Of a stretch of DNA of 64,000 bases, positions 17,644 through 26,497 are shown one piece after another. The translations under genes were made by a program, and so were the position numbers. Under the pieces are notes generated by a model. It was given only the letters and a program-made list of their open reading frames with translations. It was not told the origin of the DNA and made no database searches. The DNA comes from Spongiibacter tropicus DSM 19543 (lineage in GTDB: Bacteria > Pseudomonadota > Gammaproteobacteria > Pseudomonadales > Spongiibacteraceae): the NCBI RefSeq assembly GCF_000420325.1, contig NZ_ATUS01000006.1, positions 154,171 through 218,170 of the forward strand. The letters run 5' to 3'. How positions within the stretch are numbered: the first letter of the stretch is position 1; every line of letters starts with the position of its first letter.

Positions 17644-18900
17644 CTAGGACTTCTGTTCGGCTTTTTCAGGAGTGTTGTCCTGGTTCTTCTTGCGGCCTTT
17701 TACCTCATCCAGTTTGATCGGCATGGCAGCATCTTGCGGCGGCTTTACGGTCATTTCTCGAGGGGTGGTGAAGAACGAACGGCAGCCGTCTTCAGTAATA
17801 TAGATCGTGTCGGAAATGCCTACAGTTTTATCGCCTTCCACGCCCCACATCCAGGGAATGATGTGAAAGGTCATCCCCTCTTTGAGTACGGTGGACTCCC
17901 CCTGCTTGAGGCTGACGATATAGCCTTCATCCCAGCTCGGCGGGAAGGCGATACCAATGGAGTAACCCGAGCGGGTAATCAGCCGAGCACCGCAGTGGTT
18001 GTCGGAGATGATGTTGCGGATCATATTGTCGGCGTCAGAGACGGTCATGCCCGGCTGGAACAGCTCGTGGACCTGATCCAGCGCATAGATCATTCGCTCC
18101 TGCGCATGAAGCAAGGCATCGGTCTGCGGGCCCGTGAGCACGGTGCGCATCATCGCGGTGTGGTAGCGGCGATAGCAGCCGCCGACTTCCAGAAATACAT
18201 GGTCGCCCGGTTGTACGGTGCGGCCCTCCCAGGTGGCGTGGCCGATCATGCTGCGCGGGCCTGAGGTGACGTAGGGCATCACTGCTGGGGGTTCGCCGCC
18301 CGCACGAAACATGGCGGCGCTGACGGCCGCGCCGATTTCGTTTTCTGTCACGCCAGCCTGTACCGCCTCGATACCGGCCTTCATGCCTTCTTCGGTGGCG
18401 ATGGCGGCGCGGTGCATCAGCTCGATTTCCGCCGGCGATTTGCACACACGGCCTTCTTCCACAATGCCGAAACAGTCCAGCAGCTTTGCATCGGTCAATG
18501 TGGTGTGAATGCGGTCCTGCTGGTAGGCGGGGAAAAAGTAGCTGTTGCGCTCATAGCCGATGCGCTTGTCGGCCAGACCGAACTCCCGCAGCGCGTCGAC
18601 CAGCATTTGAATGGCGTCGCCGGTGTCGGGGTAGGGTCGGGTACGCTCGATCCAGGTGCGAGCATGGATATTGGATTCCTCCATGGCCCGGGTAATCATG
18701 AATGGCTCGTCATCTATCGGTACCACCAGTGCCTGAAAAAAAGAGTAGCCGGTGGTCTGGTAGTCGGTGAGGTACATGATGTTTTCCGGGTCGGAAATCA
18801 CCACCGCATCAAGCCGCCGCTCCTGCATTCGCTGACGCAGGCCGTTGATGCGCTGTTGGTACTCCTCATTGGCAAAGGTCATGTCATCGCGTTGTTTCAT
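17644..18900 (-). CDS. doeA: Ectoine hydrolase
   Basis: A 418-residue cytoplasmic enzyme of the M24 creatinase/aminopeptidase-P fold that opens the ectoine ring to N-acetyl-diaminobutyrate. The N-terminal creatinase domain has RRLDAVVISDPENIMYLTDY. The C-terminal pita-bread domain has RSMIGHATWEGRTVQPGDHV and RSGYSIGIAFPPSWDEG. The usual five metal ligands of M24 aminopeptidases are largely absent, as expected for creatinase-like hydrolases. The start overlaps the stop of the aminotransferase gene by 4 bases. The C-terminal tail is Lys/Glu-rich and looks dispensable. Confidence 0.9.
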   Translation of the reverse strand: MKQRDDMTFANEEYQQRINGLRQRMQERRLDAVVISDPENIMYLTDYQTTGYSFFQALVVPIDDEPFMITRAMEESNIHARTWIERTRPYPDTGDAIQMLVDALREFGLADKRIGYERNSYFFPAYQQDRIHTTLTDAKLLDCFGIVEEGRVCKSPAEIELMHRAAIATEEGMKAGIEAVQAGVTENEIGAAVSAAMFRAGGEPPAVMPYVTSGPRSMIGHATWEGRTVQPGDHVFLEVGGCYRRYHTAMMRTVLTGPQTDALLHAQERMIYALDQVHELFQPGMTVSDADNMIRNIISDNHCGARLITRSGYSIGIAFPPSWDEGYIVSLKQGESTVLKEGMTFHIIPWMWGVEGDKTVGISDTIYITEDGCRSFFTTPREMTVKPPQDAAMPIKLDEVKGRKKNQDNTPEKAEQKS

Positions 18901-20168
18901 GCGGCCTCCAGAATACGGTTACTGACGCTTGCAAGCGTGTCCAGACCCTGTTGCAGGTCGGCGTCGGGAATGGTCAGCGGCGGAATCAGTTTCACGACCC
19001 GACCGCCGCTGCCACAGGCAGAGACCAGCAGCCCTTCTTTGAAGCACTCGCCGACAATGGCTTTAGCGAGTTCGCCGTCGCCGACGTCCAGGCCGAGAAT
19101 CATGCCTTTGCCGCGCAGCTCCACACCTTGGTGTCGCTCTGCGATCACTTGCATGGCGCTGTGCATGGTCTCGCCTTTTGCGCGGACTTCGCTCATGAAG
19201 TCGTCGCCGTCGAAATAGCGCAGCGCTTCGCGTCCGGCGACAAAGGACAGCCCCTGTCCTCTGAACGTGCCGGTATGTTCGCCGGGCGACCAGTGTTGGT
19301 CGTGTTCCGGTTTCACCAGATTCATGGCGATGGGCGTACCCACGCCGCCCAGGCCCTTGGCAAGGCAGACGATATCGGGGTTTAAACCGAGGCCGTCAAA
19401 GCTGAAGTAGTGACCGGTGCGCCCGCAGCCCACCTGAATGTCATCGACAATAAACAGGGCGCCCAGCTCGTGGGCCAGGGTTTGCAGGGCTTCCAGCCAG
19501 GCCTGGCTGGCGACATTGACGCCGCCCTCGGCCTGAATGGTTTCCACCAGAAAAGCCGCCGGCGGCGCCAGCCCCGCACTGCCATCCTTGTATAGCGCCC
19601 GCAGTTGCGCCAACGCTTCAACACCGCCTCCCAGTGTGTGGTCGCGGCTGTCGGCGTCGCAGTCGAAGGGGTAGTGACTGACATTGTCCAGCGAGACGCC
19701 TGCGGCTGAGCGGAAGTAACTGTTGGCAGTGCAGGCCAATGCGCCGAGCGTCATGCCGTGAAAGCCCTTGCTGAACGCCACCACTTCACTGCGCCCGGTG
19801 ACACGGCGAGCCAGTTTCAACGCCGCTTCAACCGCATTGGTCCCGGTCGGCCCCATGAATTGCATTTTGTGGGGCATATGTCGGGGTTCGAGAATGGTGC
19901 GGGTGAAGTCCTCCATAAAGGCGCGCTTGGCGGTGGTGTGCATATCCAGGCTGTGGGTGACGCCGTCGCGCTGCAGGTAGTCGATCATCGCCTGCTTCAT
20001 ATGCGGATTGTTGTGCCCGAAATTCAGCACCCCTGCGCCGGCGAAAAAATCGATGTACTCGCGACCCTGGTCGTCCGTCTGGCGCGCATTGCTGGCCGTA
20101 TCGAACACTACCGGGTACGTCCGGCAGTAGGCGCGGATCTCGGATTCACGTTGCTCAAAAATGCTCAT
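18897..20168 (-). CDS. doeD: Diaminobutyrate aminotransferase of ectoine catabolism
   Basis: A 423-residue class III PLP aminotransferase resembling EctB (FFAGAGVLNFGHNNP, KMQFMGPTGTNAVEAALKLA, VDDIQVGCGRTG; PLP lysine in CLAKGLGGVG). EctB makes 2,4-diaminobutyrate during ectoine synthesis. Here no ectA or ectC is present and the gene sits between a deacetylase and an ectoine hydrolase. It therefore most likely runs in the catabolic sense, converting diaminobutyrate to aspartate semialdehyde (DoeD). It overlaps doeA by 4 bases and lies 62 bp after the deacetylase gene. Confidence 0.85.
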   Translation of the reverse strand: MSIFEQRESEIRAYCRTYPVVFDTASNARQTDDQGREYIDFFAGAGVLNFGHNNPHMKQAMIDYLQRDGVTHSLDMHTTAKRAFMEDFTRTILEPRHMPHKMQFMGPTGTNAVEAALKLARRVTGRSEVVAFSKGFHGMTLGALACTANSYFRSAAGVSLDNVSHYPFDCDADSRDHTLGGGVEALAQLRALYKDGSAGLAPPAAFLVETIQAEGGVNVASQAWLEALQTLAHELGALFIVDDIQVGCGRTGHYFSFDGLGLNPDIVCLAKGLGGVGTPIAMNLVKPEHDQHWSPGEHTGTFRGQGLSFVAGREALRYFDGDDFMSEVRAKGETMHSAMQVIAERHQGVELRGKGMILGLDVGDGELAKAIVGECFKEGLLVSACGSGGRVVKLIPPLTIPDADLQQGLDTLASVSNRILEAA

Positions 20169-20230
20169 GCTTCCTCCTGATTTTTAGAATCGGCGGCAGC
20201 CATGCTACCGCCGTGCTCGCCCCGAGGGGC

Positions 20231-21397
20231 TTAGCCGAGTCGGTCGTCCGCCGCACCCGCGAGGGCAGCATAGAGGCGGACAACTTTGGGAATTAGCTGG
20301 TCGTTGAAGTCGTAATAGGCACTGTGACAGGGGGCGTCGTGGCCATTCCCGTCATCGGCGCCGATAAGGGCGAAAGCGCCGGGAATTTCACGCAAGTAAT
20401 AGCTGAAGTCTTCCGAGGCCATAATCGGCACCGGCAGGCTGTGGTTGATGGCGTCGCTGCCGTAGAGTTGTCGCCAGCAATGGCGGACGCGACTCGCGGC
20501 ATCGGCATGGTTGATGGTGGCCTGATAGCGGGGGTGGCATTCCACCTCACACTGCAGACCGTAAGCAGTGGCTGTCTGTTGGGCGATCTCCTCTATGAGC
20601 TGATTCAGTTGTTGTCGGGTGTTTTCGTCGGGAACGCGGATGCTGCCACCCAGCTTGGCCTCGCCGGGGATAACGGTAGCGGCGCTGGGGGCTTCAATAC
20701 TGGTGATGCTGAGCACGGCGCTGGCCTGTGGTGCCAGCCGGCGGCTTACTACCTGTTGCAGGGCCAGGGTAATGGCGCTGGCGCCCAGTACCGGGTCGCG
20801 ACAGAGTTCGGGCTGACTGGCGTGGCCGCCCTGTCCGATAACGCGGATGCTGAAGGTGCCGTTGCCGCACATCACAATGCCGTCGGGGCAGATCAGTTCA
20901 CCAAAGGCAAGGGCGGGCCAATTGTGCCAGCCGAAGATTTCATCGACATTTTCCAATGCACCGTCGTGGATCATTTCCCGGGCACCGTGCCCCCCTTCCT
21001 CGGCGGGCTGGAAAATCAGTGTTACCGGGCCGGGCAGTTCGGCTTCGTGAGCCTTTAACCAGCTGGCGGTCGCAATGAGCGTAGCGGTATGGCCGTCATG
21101 CCCACAGGCGTGCATGCAGCCAGAGGTGTGCGAGGCCCAGTCAAGTTCGGTTTGCTCAACAATGGGGAGGGCATCGATATCGCCTCGCAGGGCGATATGA
21201 CGGCCGGAGCTGCCGGCATTCAAACAGGCCACAGTGCCGGTTTTGGCGCAGACCCGCCAGGGGATGTCGAGAGCGGTGAGCTGCTGGCGGATACGTTCGG
21301 CGGTACCCTGCTCCTGCCAGCCCAGTTCGGGGTGTTGGTGCAGTTCTCGGCGCAGTGATATGGCGTTGCGCACAATGTCTTGCCAAACCGTAGACAT
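20231..21397 (-). CDS. doeB2: M20-type N-acetyl-diaminobutyrate deacetylase
   Basis: A 388-residue zinc-dependent M20 amidohydrolase. Metal-binding motifs are HACGHDGHT and QPAEEGGHGA, and the C-terminal ligand histidine lies in HDAPCHSAYYDF. The dimerisation domain occupies about residues 175-290. General M20 enzymes cleave hippurate or N-acetyl amino acids. The first position in the ectoine operon points to removal of the acetyl group from N(alpha)-acetyl-2,4-diaminobutyrate, the role of DoeB2/EutE. No M14-type DoeB and no DoeX/EnuR-like regulator gene is next to it. Confidence 0.82.
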   Translation of the reverse strand: MSTVWQDIVRNAISLRRELHQHPELGWQEQGTAERIRQQLTALDIPWRVCAKTGTVACLNAGSSGRHIALRGDIDALPIVEQTELDWASHTSGCMHACGHDGHTATLIATASWLKAHEAELPGPVTLIFQPAEEGGHGAREMIHDGALENVDEIFGWHNWPALAFGELICPDGIVMCGNGTFSIRVIGQGGHASQPELCRDPVLGASAITLALQQVVSRRLAPQASAVLSITSIEAPSAATVIPGEAKLGGSIRVPDENTRQQLNQLIEEIAQQTATAYGLQCEVECHPRYQATINHADAASRVRHCWRQLYGSDAINHSLPVPIMASEDFSYYLREIPGAFALIGADDGNGHDAPCHSAYYDFNDQLIPKVVRLYAALAGAADDRLG

Positions 21398-21576
21398 GGT
21401 CCTCCTGCCGTTGCTGTGAGGAATACGCGGCTAGCGTTTCCGCGCTGCTACTCCAGCCTAGTGGCTCGCGGCGCAATGCGCCAGTGTCGATCCACTCTGC
21501 CCGAGCTGGGCTCTTTAGCCTGAGCAAGTTTAGTCTCAGCAAGTTCCGAGCCAGACTGCTCCGGCTATCCTTGTTT

Positions 21577-21600
21577 GAAAATGAATCTTAATTGCGATTC
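21577..21600 (+). promoter_or_regulatory. Possible Fur box
   Basis: The 19 bases from 21577 match the classical Fur consensus at about 12 of 19 positions. A GAATC...GATTC inverted repeat (to 21600) overlaps it. It lies about 57-80 bp before an operon of a type that is iron-regulated elsewhere. The match is imperfect. Confidence 0.4.
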
Positions 21601-21656
21601 GCAGGCTGATTTCGTATTCTTGCGCTTTTCAAGCGTGTGGCCGGGAGCCTAAAAAA

Positions 21657-21959
21657 GTGACAGTACAGAAGGCAGGGAGTTCATCAGATGCGATGTGGCC
21701 GCGCTGGCTGCTTGCCGGGCCGCTATGCTTTCTCTGTGCCTTTGTGATGATGGCGGGCGCGTCGATCTGGTTGCCCGAAGGGCCCGCGCGTATCGACAAT
21801 GTGGCGATCCCGCTGGTGCTGTTTCCTGCGGTTTGGGGTGTGTTGTTTTTCTACAGCTGCCTGGGGCGTCTGGGACGGACCTATCTTGTCGTGGGCGCGT
21901 TAACGGTGGCACATCTGGTACTGATTGTCTGGCAGCTGATGCTCAGAGGTGCCGCGTGA
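21657..21959 (+). CDS. DUF3649-like small membrane protein of an iron-uptake operon
   Basis: A 100-residue protein with three hydrophobic segments. It begins at a GTG with GGGAG nine bases upstream. The sequence (WPRWLLAGPLCFLCAFVM, later RTYLVVGALTVAHLVL) resembles DUF3649 proteins, found beside PepSY-type iron reductase or permease genes and siderophore receptors. Its stop overlaps the GTG of the PepSY gene. Molecular function unknown. The operon form DUF3649-PepSY-DUF3325 is the main argument. Confidence 0.75.
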   Translation: MTVQKAGSSSDAMWPRWLLAGPLCFLCAFVMMAGASIWLPEGPARIDNVAIPLVLFPAVWGVLFFYSCLGRLGRTYLVVGALTVAHLVLIVWQLMLRGAA

Positions 21960-23536
21960 TTCGATTGTCGCAGGCGCGCAGCAAAACCCTGTTGGCCATC
22001 CACGGATGGTCAGCCGTTGCGCTCGGTTTGCTGTTGTACGCGGTGATTGTTACCGGCACGCTGGCGGTGTTCGAAGATGCGATTGGCGTGTGGGCGGATC
22101 CCATGCCAGTGGCGCCCGTTGAGGAGATTCCCAACGGCACCGGCGCCCTGATGGCCGACATTGCTGCGCGAATTGACCCCGCCTATCTCGATGAGGTTTT
22201 CCTGTTCTCCGGGACCGGCGAACACCTGCGGGCGCTGTTTCACTACCATGGTGACGACGGTACAGAACCGGCAATGCTGTTTTTGATTGATCCGGCACAG
22301 CAGCGGGTGGTTCGCGAGGTTGAGGGTTTGTCGCCGGATGTCTTTCGGCAGTTGGGTGTGGGGGCGCTTCGGGATTTTCTGGTCGACCTGCACGTGAATT
22401 TGCTGCTGCCGGGGCGCTGGGGGTTACTGGCGACGGGCGTATTGGGGTTTGCCATGCTGGTCGCGGCGGTCAGTGGCCTGCTGATCCACCGCCACCTGCT
22501 CAAAGAGCTGTTCACACTGCGTCGCAAAGGGGGATTGCTCACTGCGCGCGACCGCCATGCGCTGGCGGGCAGCTGGAATTTGCCGTTTGCCTTTCTGCTG
22601 TCATTCACTGGTGCGTTCTTCAGCTTTGGCGGGGCCATCGGGCTGCCCGCAATCGCCTACGTCGCGTTTGGTGGCGATGTGGAAACCGTCAGTGAGGAGT
22701 TGCTGGCGCCGATTATGGCTGAGGATGATCGTCCATCGCCGCTCGCGAATATCGACGCGATGATACAGGATGCCGCGCGACGAACCGGGGCTGAGCCCAG
22801 CAGTTTGCAGATTCATCACTGGGGGCGAGCAGATGCGAGCCTGCTTGTCGGCCTGAATAATGGAGACGGTGAACTGCTGCCATCCGCGGTCGCGTATGCC
22901 GGCGCTTCCGGCGAGTTTCTGGGTTTGCGCCCGGCGCTGGGGAATGCCCCCTCGCTCGGTGGCGATCTGGTCAGCCTGATGTCACCGCTGCATTTCGGAA
23001 ATTTTGCGGGTATCGCCTCGAAAATACTGTGGTTCGCCATGGGGTTTGCCAGTGCCTACGTAGCCCTCACCGGGCTCATGTTGTGGACTCGGCGTCGACA
23101 GGCCGAGCCGGGCTGGCATTGGCTGGAAAAGCTGACGGTGATCGTCGGCTATGGCTTGCCGCTGGCACTGCTGATCAATGCGGCCGTGTATGTGACCCGT
23201 CGGCCGGTTCCCAGTGCCGCATTTTACGACCTGCTGAGCGTCTTTCTGGCGGCAATGGCTCTTACCGCGTTTTACGGCTTTGCGCAGCGTGATGCGGCGC
23301 GCAGCCGCAGGGGTATTCTGCGAGCGATGGCGCTGGTAATGCTGGCATTGCCGGCGGCGCGATACTGGGGCGGTGGTTTGGGATGGCAGGCCGCGATCTC
23401 TGGCGGCTTGCCAGCCGTGTTGACGATCGACGGTTTACTGCTGGTCAGCGGGGCCTGGCTGCTGTGGACACAGCGCCGTGCGCCAGCGCCTGCCATGCTT
23501 GAGACAGAGTCAGAACCCGAGGCGCTGAAGTCATGA
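21956..23536 (+). CDS. PepSY-domain iron-uptake membrane protein
   Basis: A 526-residue inner-membrane protein of the PepSY_TM (PiuB/FoxB-like) family. The first segment follows RSKTLLAIHGWSAVALG, whose H-G-W is typical. Periplasmic PepSY regions lie near 60-145 and 250-350. Further segments cluster in the middle and C-terminus, where helices carry conserved histidines (LHVNLLLPGRW, HFGNFAGIASKILWFAMG). Relatives are thought to reduce iron or release it from siderophores. The GTG at 21956 overlaps the preceding stop (GTGA). An upstream in-frame ATG lies within the DUF3649 gene and is not used. Confidence 0.85.
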   Translation: MIRLSQARSKTLLAIHGWSAVALGLLLYAVIVTGTLAVFEDAIGVWADPMPVAPVEEIPNGTGALMADIAARIDPAYLDEVFLFSGTGEHLRALFHYHGDDGTEPAMLFLIDPAQQRVVREVEGLSPDVFRQLGVGALRDFLVDLHVNLLLPGRWGLLATGVLGFAMLVAAVSGLLIHRHLLKELFTLRRKGGLLTARDRHALAGSWNLPFAFLLSFTGAFFSFGGAIGLPAIAYVAFGGDVETVSEELLAPIMAEDDRPSPLANIDAMIQDAARRTGAEPSSLQIHHWGRADASLLVGLNNGDGELLPSAVAYAGASGEFLGLRPALGNAPSLGGDLVSLMSPLHFGNFAGIASKILWFAMGFASAYVALTGLMLWTRRRQAEPGWHWLEKLTVIVGYGLPLALLINAAVYVTRRPVPSAAFYDLLSVFLAAMALTAFYGFAQRDAARSRRGILRAMALVMLALPAARYWGGGLGWQAAISGGLPAVLTIDGLLLVSGAWLLWTQRRAPAPAMLETESEPEALKS

Positions 23537-23808
23537 GTACCGAGCTCCTGGCGGGATTGGCCATTGCATTCAGCGCGCTGCCTCTGTTGTTGCTGGCAAT
23601 ACGCGACCCGAAGCGTCTGCGCAGTCGACGGCAGCGAAGTCAGGCCACCGTCCTTGAGCGCCGGTGTCTGGCGATTGCCGTGGCTCTGCCGCTGGTTTTC
23701 TTGCTGGGGAATGCGGCAGCGGCACTGATTTGGTTGTCGGGGGTGTTTGTGACGGGGTGGTTTTGCGCGCTGTGGCTGGCGACACCTGCTCACTCCGAGT
23801 CACAGTAA
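23533..23808 (+). CDS. DUF3325-like small membrane protein
   Basis: A 91-residue protein with three hydrophobic segments and a basic loop (RDPKRLRSRRQRSQ). It matches the small DUF3325 proteins that end iron-uptake PepSY operons. The ATG overlaps the PepSY stop by 4 bases, so the three genes form one translationally coupled unit. Function unknown. Confidence 0.7.
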   Translation: MSTELLAGLAIAFSALPLLLLAIRDPKRLRSRRQRSQATVLERRCLAIAVALPLVFLLGNAAAALIWLSGVFVTGWFCALWLATPAHSESQ

Positions 23809-23814
23809 TTATCC

Positions 23815-23872
23815 CTATAGCGGGCCTGTGCCGTGCGAAAATGCTATACCGCGCTGTTTTTTCCCGCTATAG
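23815..23872 (+). promoter_or_regulatory. Promoter region of the cold-shock gene flanked by a perfect 10-bp inverted repeat
   Basis: CTATAGCGGG (23815-23824) and CCCGCTATAG (23863-23872) are perfect inverted copies 38 bp apart. Between them an extended -10 (TG-C-TATACC, 23842-23850) is present, and TATAGT overlaps the right copy (23868-23873). Either would give a cold-shock mRNA leader of roughly 145-170 bases, as expected for cspA-type genes. The repeat may also act on the end of the preceding operon. Confidence 0.4.
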
Positions 23873-24024
23873 TGCGTGGCGCTAGAACGTAGCACTACTA
23901 TTTATGCACACCATTTCGATGTTCTGTTCAGTTCTCGTCCTGATTCATAAGTAATAGAAACACTTCCAGCATGGCCGCCTCATGAGAGGCAACTTATTTA
24001 CTGAAAGATTCAGGAATACACATT

Positions 24025-24231
24025 ATGTCTACTGTAACCGGCACTGTTAAATGGTTTAACGAAACTAAGGGCTTCGGCTTCATCGCTCAGGAAAACGGCC
24101 CCGACGTATTCGCTCACTTCAGCGCGATCAGCGGCTCAGGCTTCAAAACCCTGGTTGAAGGTCAGCAAGTTGAGTTCACTGTTAGCCAAGGCCAGAAAGG
24201 TCCTCAGGCTGAGAACATCGTCGTCCTGTAA
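24025..24231 (+). CDS. Cold-shock protein, CspA family
   Basis: A 68-residue single OB-fold nucleic-acid chaperone. It starts [20 protein letters not shown]. The RNP1 motif is KGFGFI and the RNP2-like motif DVFAHFSAI. An AGGA ribosome site lies about 10 bases upstream. The 216-bp gap before the gene is consistent with the long structured leader that controls such genes. A terminator follows at 24290. Which csp paralogue it is, and whether it is cold-induced, cannot be decided here. Confidence 0.95.
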   Translation: MSTVTGTVKWFNETKGFGFIAQENGPDVFAHFSAISGSGFKTLVEGQQVEFTVSQGQKGPQAENIVVL

Positions 24232-24289
24232 GGCCGACTCCCGCGCATTGCGGGAAACTGCACTGGCTACGGTCAGCCTGTAGAGAAAG

Positions 24290-24317
24290 GGCAGAACCAT
24301 CGGGTTCTGCCTTTTTT
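24290..24317 (+). terminator. Rho-independent terminator of the cold-shock gene
   Basis: A 9-bp perfect stem (24290-24298 with 24303-24311) has a 4-base loop and is followed by six T residues. It lies 58 bp after the stop codon. Confidence 0.88.
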
Positions 24318-24371
24318 CGTTTATGGCCTCCTGATTTCGGTATGATCTCTCCGAGGCATCACACAGTTGGA

Positions 24372-25760
24372 ATGAACTTGAGCGAGACGAGCTTTCACAC
24401 ACTGCCATTGGCGGCGGGCCTACTCGATAATCTGGCGTCGCTGGGCTATCGCGATATGACCGCGATTCAGGCCGCGGCACTGCCGCGCATATTGGCGGGC
24501 AGCGATTTGGTCGGACAGGCGAAAACCGGTTCCGGTAAAACGGTCGCCTTTGGCCTCGGCTTGCTCAATAAGCTTGAGGTCAAACGCTTCGCTGTGCAGG
24601 GCTTGGTGTTATGCCCCACGCGCGAGCTGGCCGATCAGGTTGCCAGAGAGCTGCGCAAGCTGGCGCGTGGCGTGCACAACGTCAAGATTCTCACTCTCTG
24701 TGGCGGTATGCCCTTTGGCCCACAGGTCAGTTCACTGGCGCACGGCGCCCATATCATTGTCGGTACACCGGGTCGGGTGCACGACCACCTGCGCAAGCGC
24801 AATCTGAAGCTGGAGCAGGTGCATACCCTGGTGTTGGACGAAGCCGATCGCATGCTGGAAATGGGCTTTCAGGAGACGCTTGACGCGATTGTTGCCGAGG
24901 TGCCCGCCAGTCGTCAGAGCCTGCTGTTCAGTGCCACTTACCCCGAGCAAATCCAGCAGATTGCCCGTCGGGTGATGCGTGACCCCGAGTTGTTGAAGAT
25001 TGCCGAGCAACACCGGCGAAGCACCATCGATCAGCGTTTTTACCAGGTGGAAAACAATGAGGCCCGCGCCGATGCTGTGGCGCGTTTGCTGCTGGACCGT
25101 CGCCCCGATTCCGCCGTGGTGTTCTGCAACACCCGCCGCGATACCGAGGAGTTGGCTTCCGTTCTGCGTGATTACCGCTTGAATGTCATCGCTCTGCATG
25201 GCGAGCTGGACCAGCGTGCGCGGGATCGTGCATTGGTGTGTTTTGCCAATCACAGCGCTTCGGTGCTGGTGGCAACAGATGTTGCCGCCCGGGGGCTGGA
25301 TATTGAAGATTTGAATATGGTGATTAACTACCATATTGCTCGCGATGCCGAGGTGCACACGCATCGTGTGGGCCGTACGGGTCGCGCGGGTGCCAGTGGC
25401 GAAGCCGCCAGCCTGTTTACCGAGCGAGAACAGCACAAACTGGCGCGACTGGAAGCGGACGGGGTGGAGCTGTTAATGGGAGAACTTCCTCACCCGGCCG
25501 TATTGGATGGGCCTGCCTACTCGCCCCCGATGCACTGTCTGCAACTGGATGTGGGCAAAAAACAGAAAATCCGTCCGGGTGATATCCTTGGGGCGCTGAC
25601 CCGGGGCGAGCGTGTGGCGGGTTCGGATGTCGGCAAAATCCATATCTTTGATCAGTGCGCCTATGTGGCGGTAAAACGCCGCGCCGCCGATGAGGCGCTG
25701 CGGGTACTCAGTGCCGGCAAACTGAAGGGGCGCAGTGTGAGGGCCCGAAAGATCCGTTAA
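24372..25760 (+). CDS. dbpA: ATP-dependent RNA helicase DbpA
   Basis: A 462-residue DEAD-box helicase that acts on 23S rRNA (hairpin 92) during large-subunit assembly. Motifs in order: Q-motif near MTAIQAAALP, Walker A AKTGSGKT, DEAD in [15 protein letters not shown], and HRVGRTGRAG. After the two RecA domains a basic C-terminal DbpA-type RNA-binding domain follows (LQLDVGKKQKIRPGDILGAL). The ATG at 24372 gives a length close to the usual 457. An earlier ATG at 24342 overlaps a possible -10 (TATGAT, 24341-24346) and is less likely. Confidence 0.95.
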   Translation: MNLSETSFHTLPLAAGLLDNLASLGYRDMTAIQAAALPRILAGSDLVGQAKTGSGKTVAFGLGLLNKLEVKRFAVQGLVLCPTRELADQVARELRKLARGVHNVKILTLCGGMPFGPQVSSLAHGAHIIVGTPGRVHDHLRKRNLKLEQVHTLVLDEADRMLEMGFQETLDAIVAEVPASRQSLLFSATYPEQIQQIARRVMRDPELLKIAEQHRRSTIDQRFYQVENNEARADAVARLLLDRRPDSAVVFCNTRRDTEELASVLRDYRLNVIALHGELDQRARDRALVCFANHSASVLVATDVAARGLDIEDLNMVINYHIARDAEVHTHRVGRTGRAGASGEAASLFTEREQHKLARLEADGVELLMGELPHPAVLDGPAYSPPMHCLQLDVGKKQKIRPGDILGALTRGERVAGSDVGKIHIFDQCAYVAVKRRAADEALRVLSAGKLKGRSVRARKIR

Positions 25761-25784
25761 TCCTTCTTACAGGGAGTGGTCTCG

Positions 25785-26435
25785 ATGATCCGACGCCTGC
25801 CCCGCTGGCTGGAACTCGGCGCGTTTACCCTGGCCTGGCTGGCGGGAACCGTCAACGCCGTCGGGCTCCTGGGGTTTGCCCATCAGTCAATTTCCCATCT
25901 CTCCGGCACGGCCAGCTTGCTGGGCGCGGCACTGCTGCAGGGCAGCGATGCCTGGCACCTCGCGGTGATCCTGCTCAGCTTTCTGCTTGGCGCAGCCGTA
26001 TCGGGCTATCTCAATATCAGTGAATCCCTCACCTTGGGGCGCCACTACGATACGCTGTTAGTAATCGAGGGGCTGCTCTTGCTGGTTGCCATTGCGCTGC
26101 TCCGTGAGCAGCACAGCTCGGGACATTACTTTGCATCCGCCGCCTGCGGTTTACAGAATGCGCTGGCAACCCGCTACAGTGGGGCGGTGGTGCGAACGAC
26201 CCATGTCACCGGCCTGTTTACTGACCTCGGTATTATGTTGGGCGCCGCACTGCGAGGGGAGGGCTTTGATCGCCGCAAGGCGGGGCTGTTCTGCCTGATT
26301 ATTGCGGGCTTTGTCTTCGGCGGTACGGCGGGCGCGCTGTTCTATGCACGCTGGGGCTTCTTCGCTTTGCTGGTTCCCGCCATGTTATGTTTCATGCTCG
26401 CTGCGGCGTATCGGCTGCTGCGCTCGGGCAACTGA
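25785..26435 (+). CDS. DUF1275/YoaK family membrane protein
   Basis: A 216-residue inner-membrane protein with six hydrophobic segments. Conserved family features are seen: FTLAWLAGTVNAVGLLG, SHLSGTASLLG, and ACGLQNALATRYSGAVVRTTHVTG. AGGGAG lies 8 bases before the ATG at 25785. The gene starts 24 bp after dbpA and may be read through from it. The biological role of YoaK proteins is unknown. Confidence 0.88.
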   Translation: MIRRLPRWLELGAFTLAWLAGTVNAVGLLGFAHQSISHLSGTASLLGAALLQGSDAWHLAVILLSFLLGAAVSGYLNISESLTLGRHYDTLLVIEGLLLLVAIALLREQHSSGHYFASAACGLQNALATRYSGAVVRTTHVTGLFTDLGIMLGAALRGEGFDRRKAGLFCLIIAGFVFGGTAGALFYARWGFFALLVPAMLCFMLAAAYRLLRSGN

Positions 26436-26497
26436 GCCCCGGTTTGCCAGCGCCCCGACATAGAATAATAAACAGTACTGCCAGGAGTGACGACCCG

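Noticed and set aside
18897..20168. Calling the aminotransferase ectB of an ectoine biosynthesis operon
   Set aside because: No ectA or ectC is present. The neighbours are ectoine hydrolase and a deacetylase, so the catabolic reading (doeD) fits better.
21523..21545. Direct repeat AGCAAGTT upstream of the ectoine operon as a regulator site
   Set aside because: Only two short copies 15 bp apart, with no known matching regulator. Could be chance.
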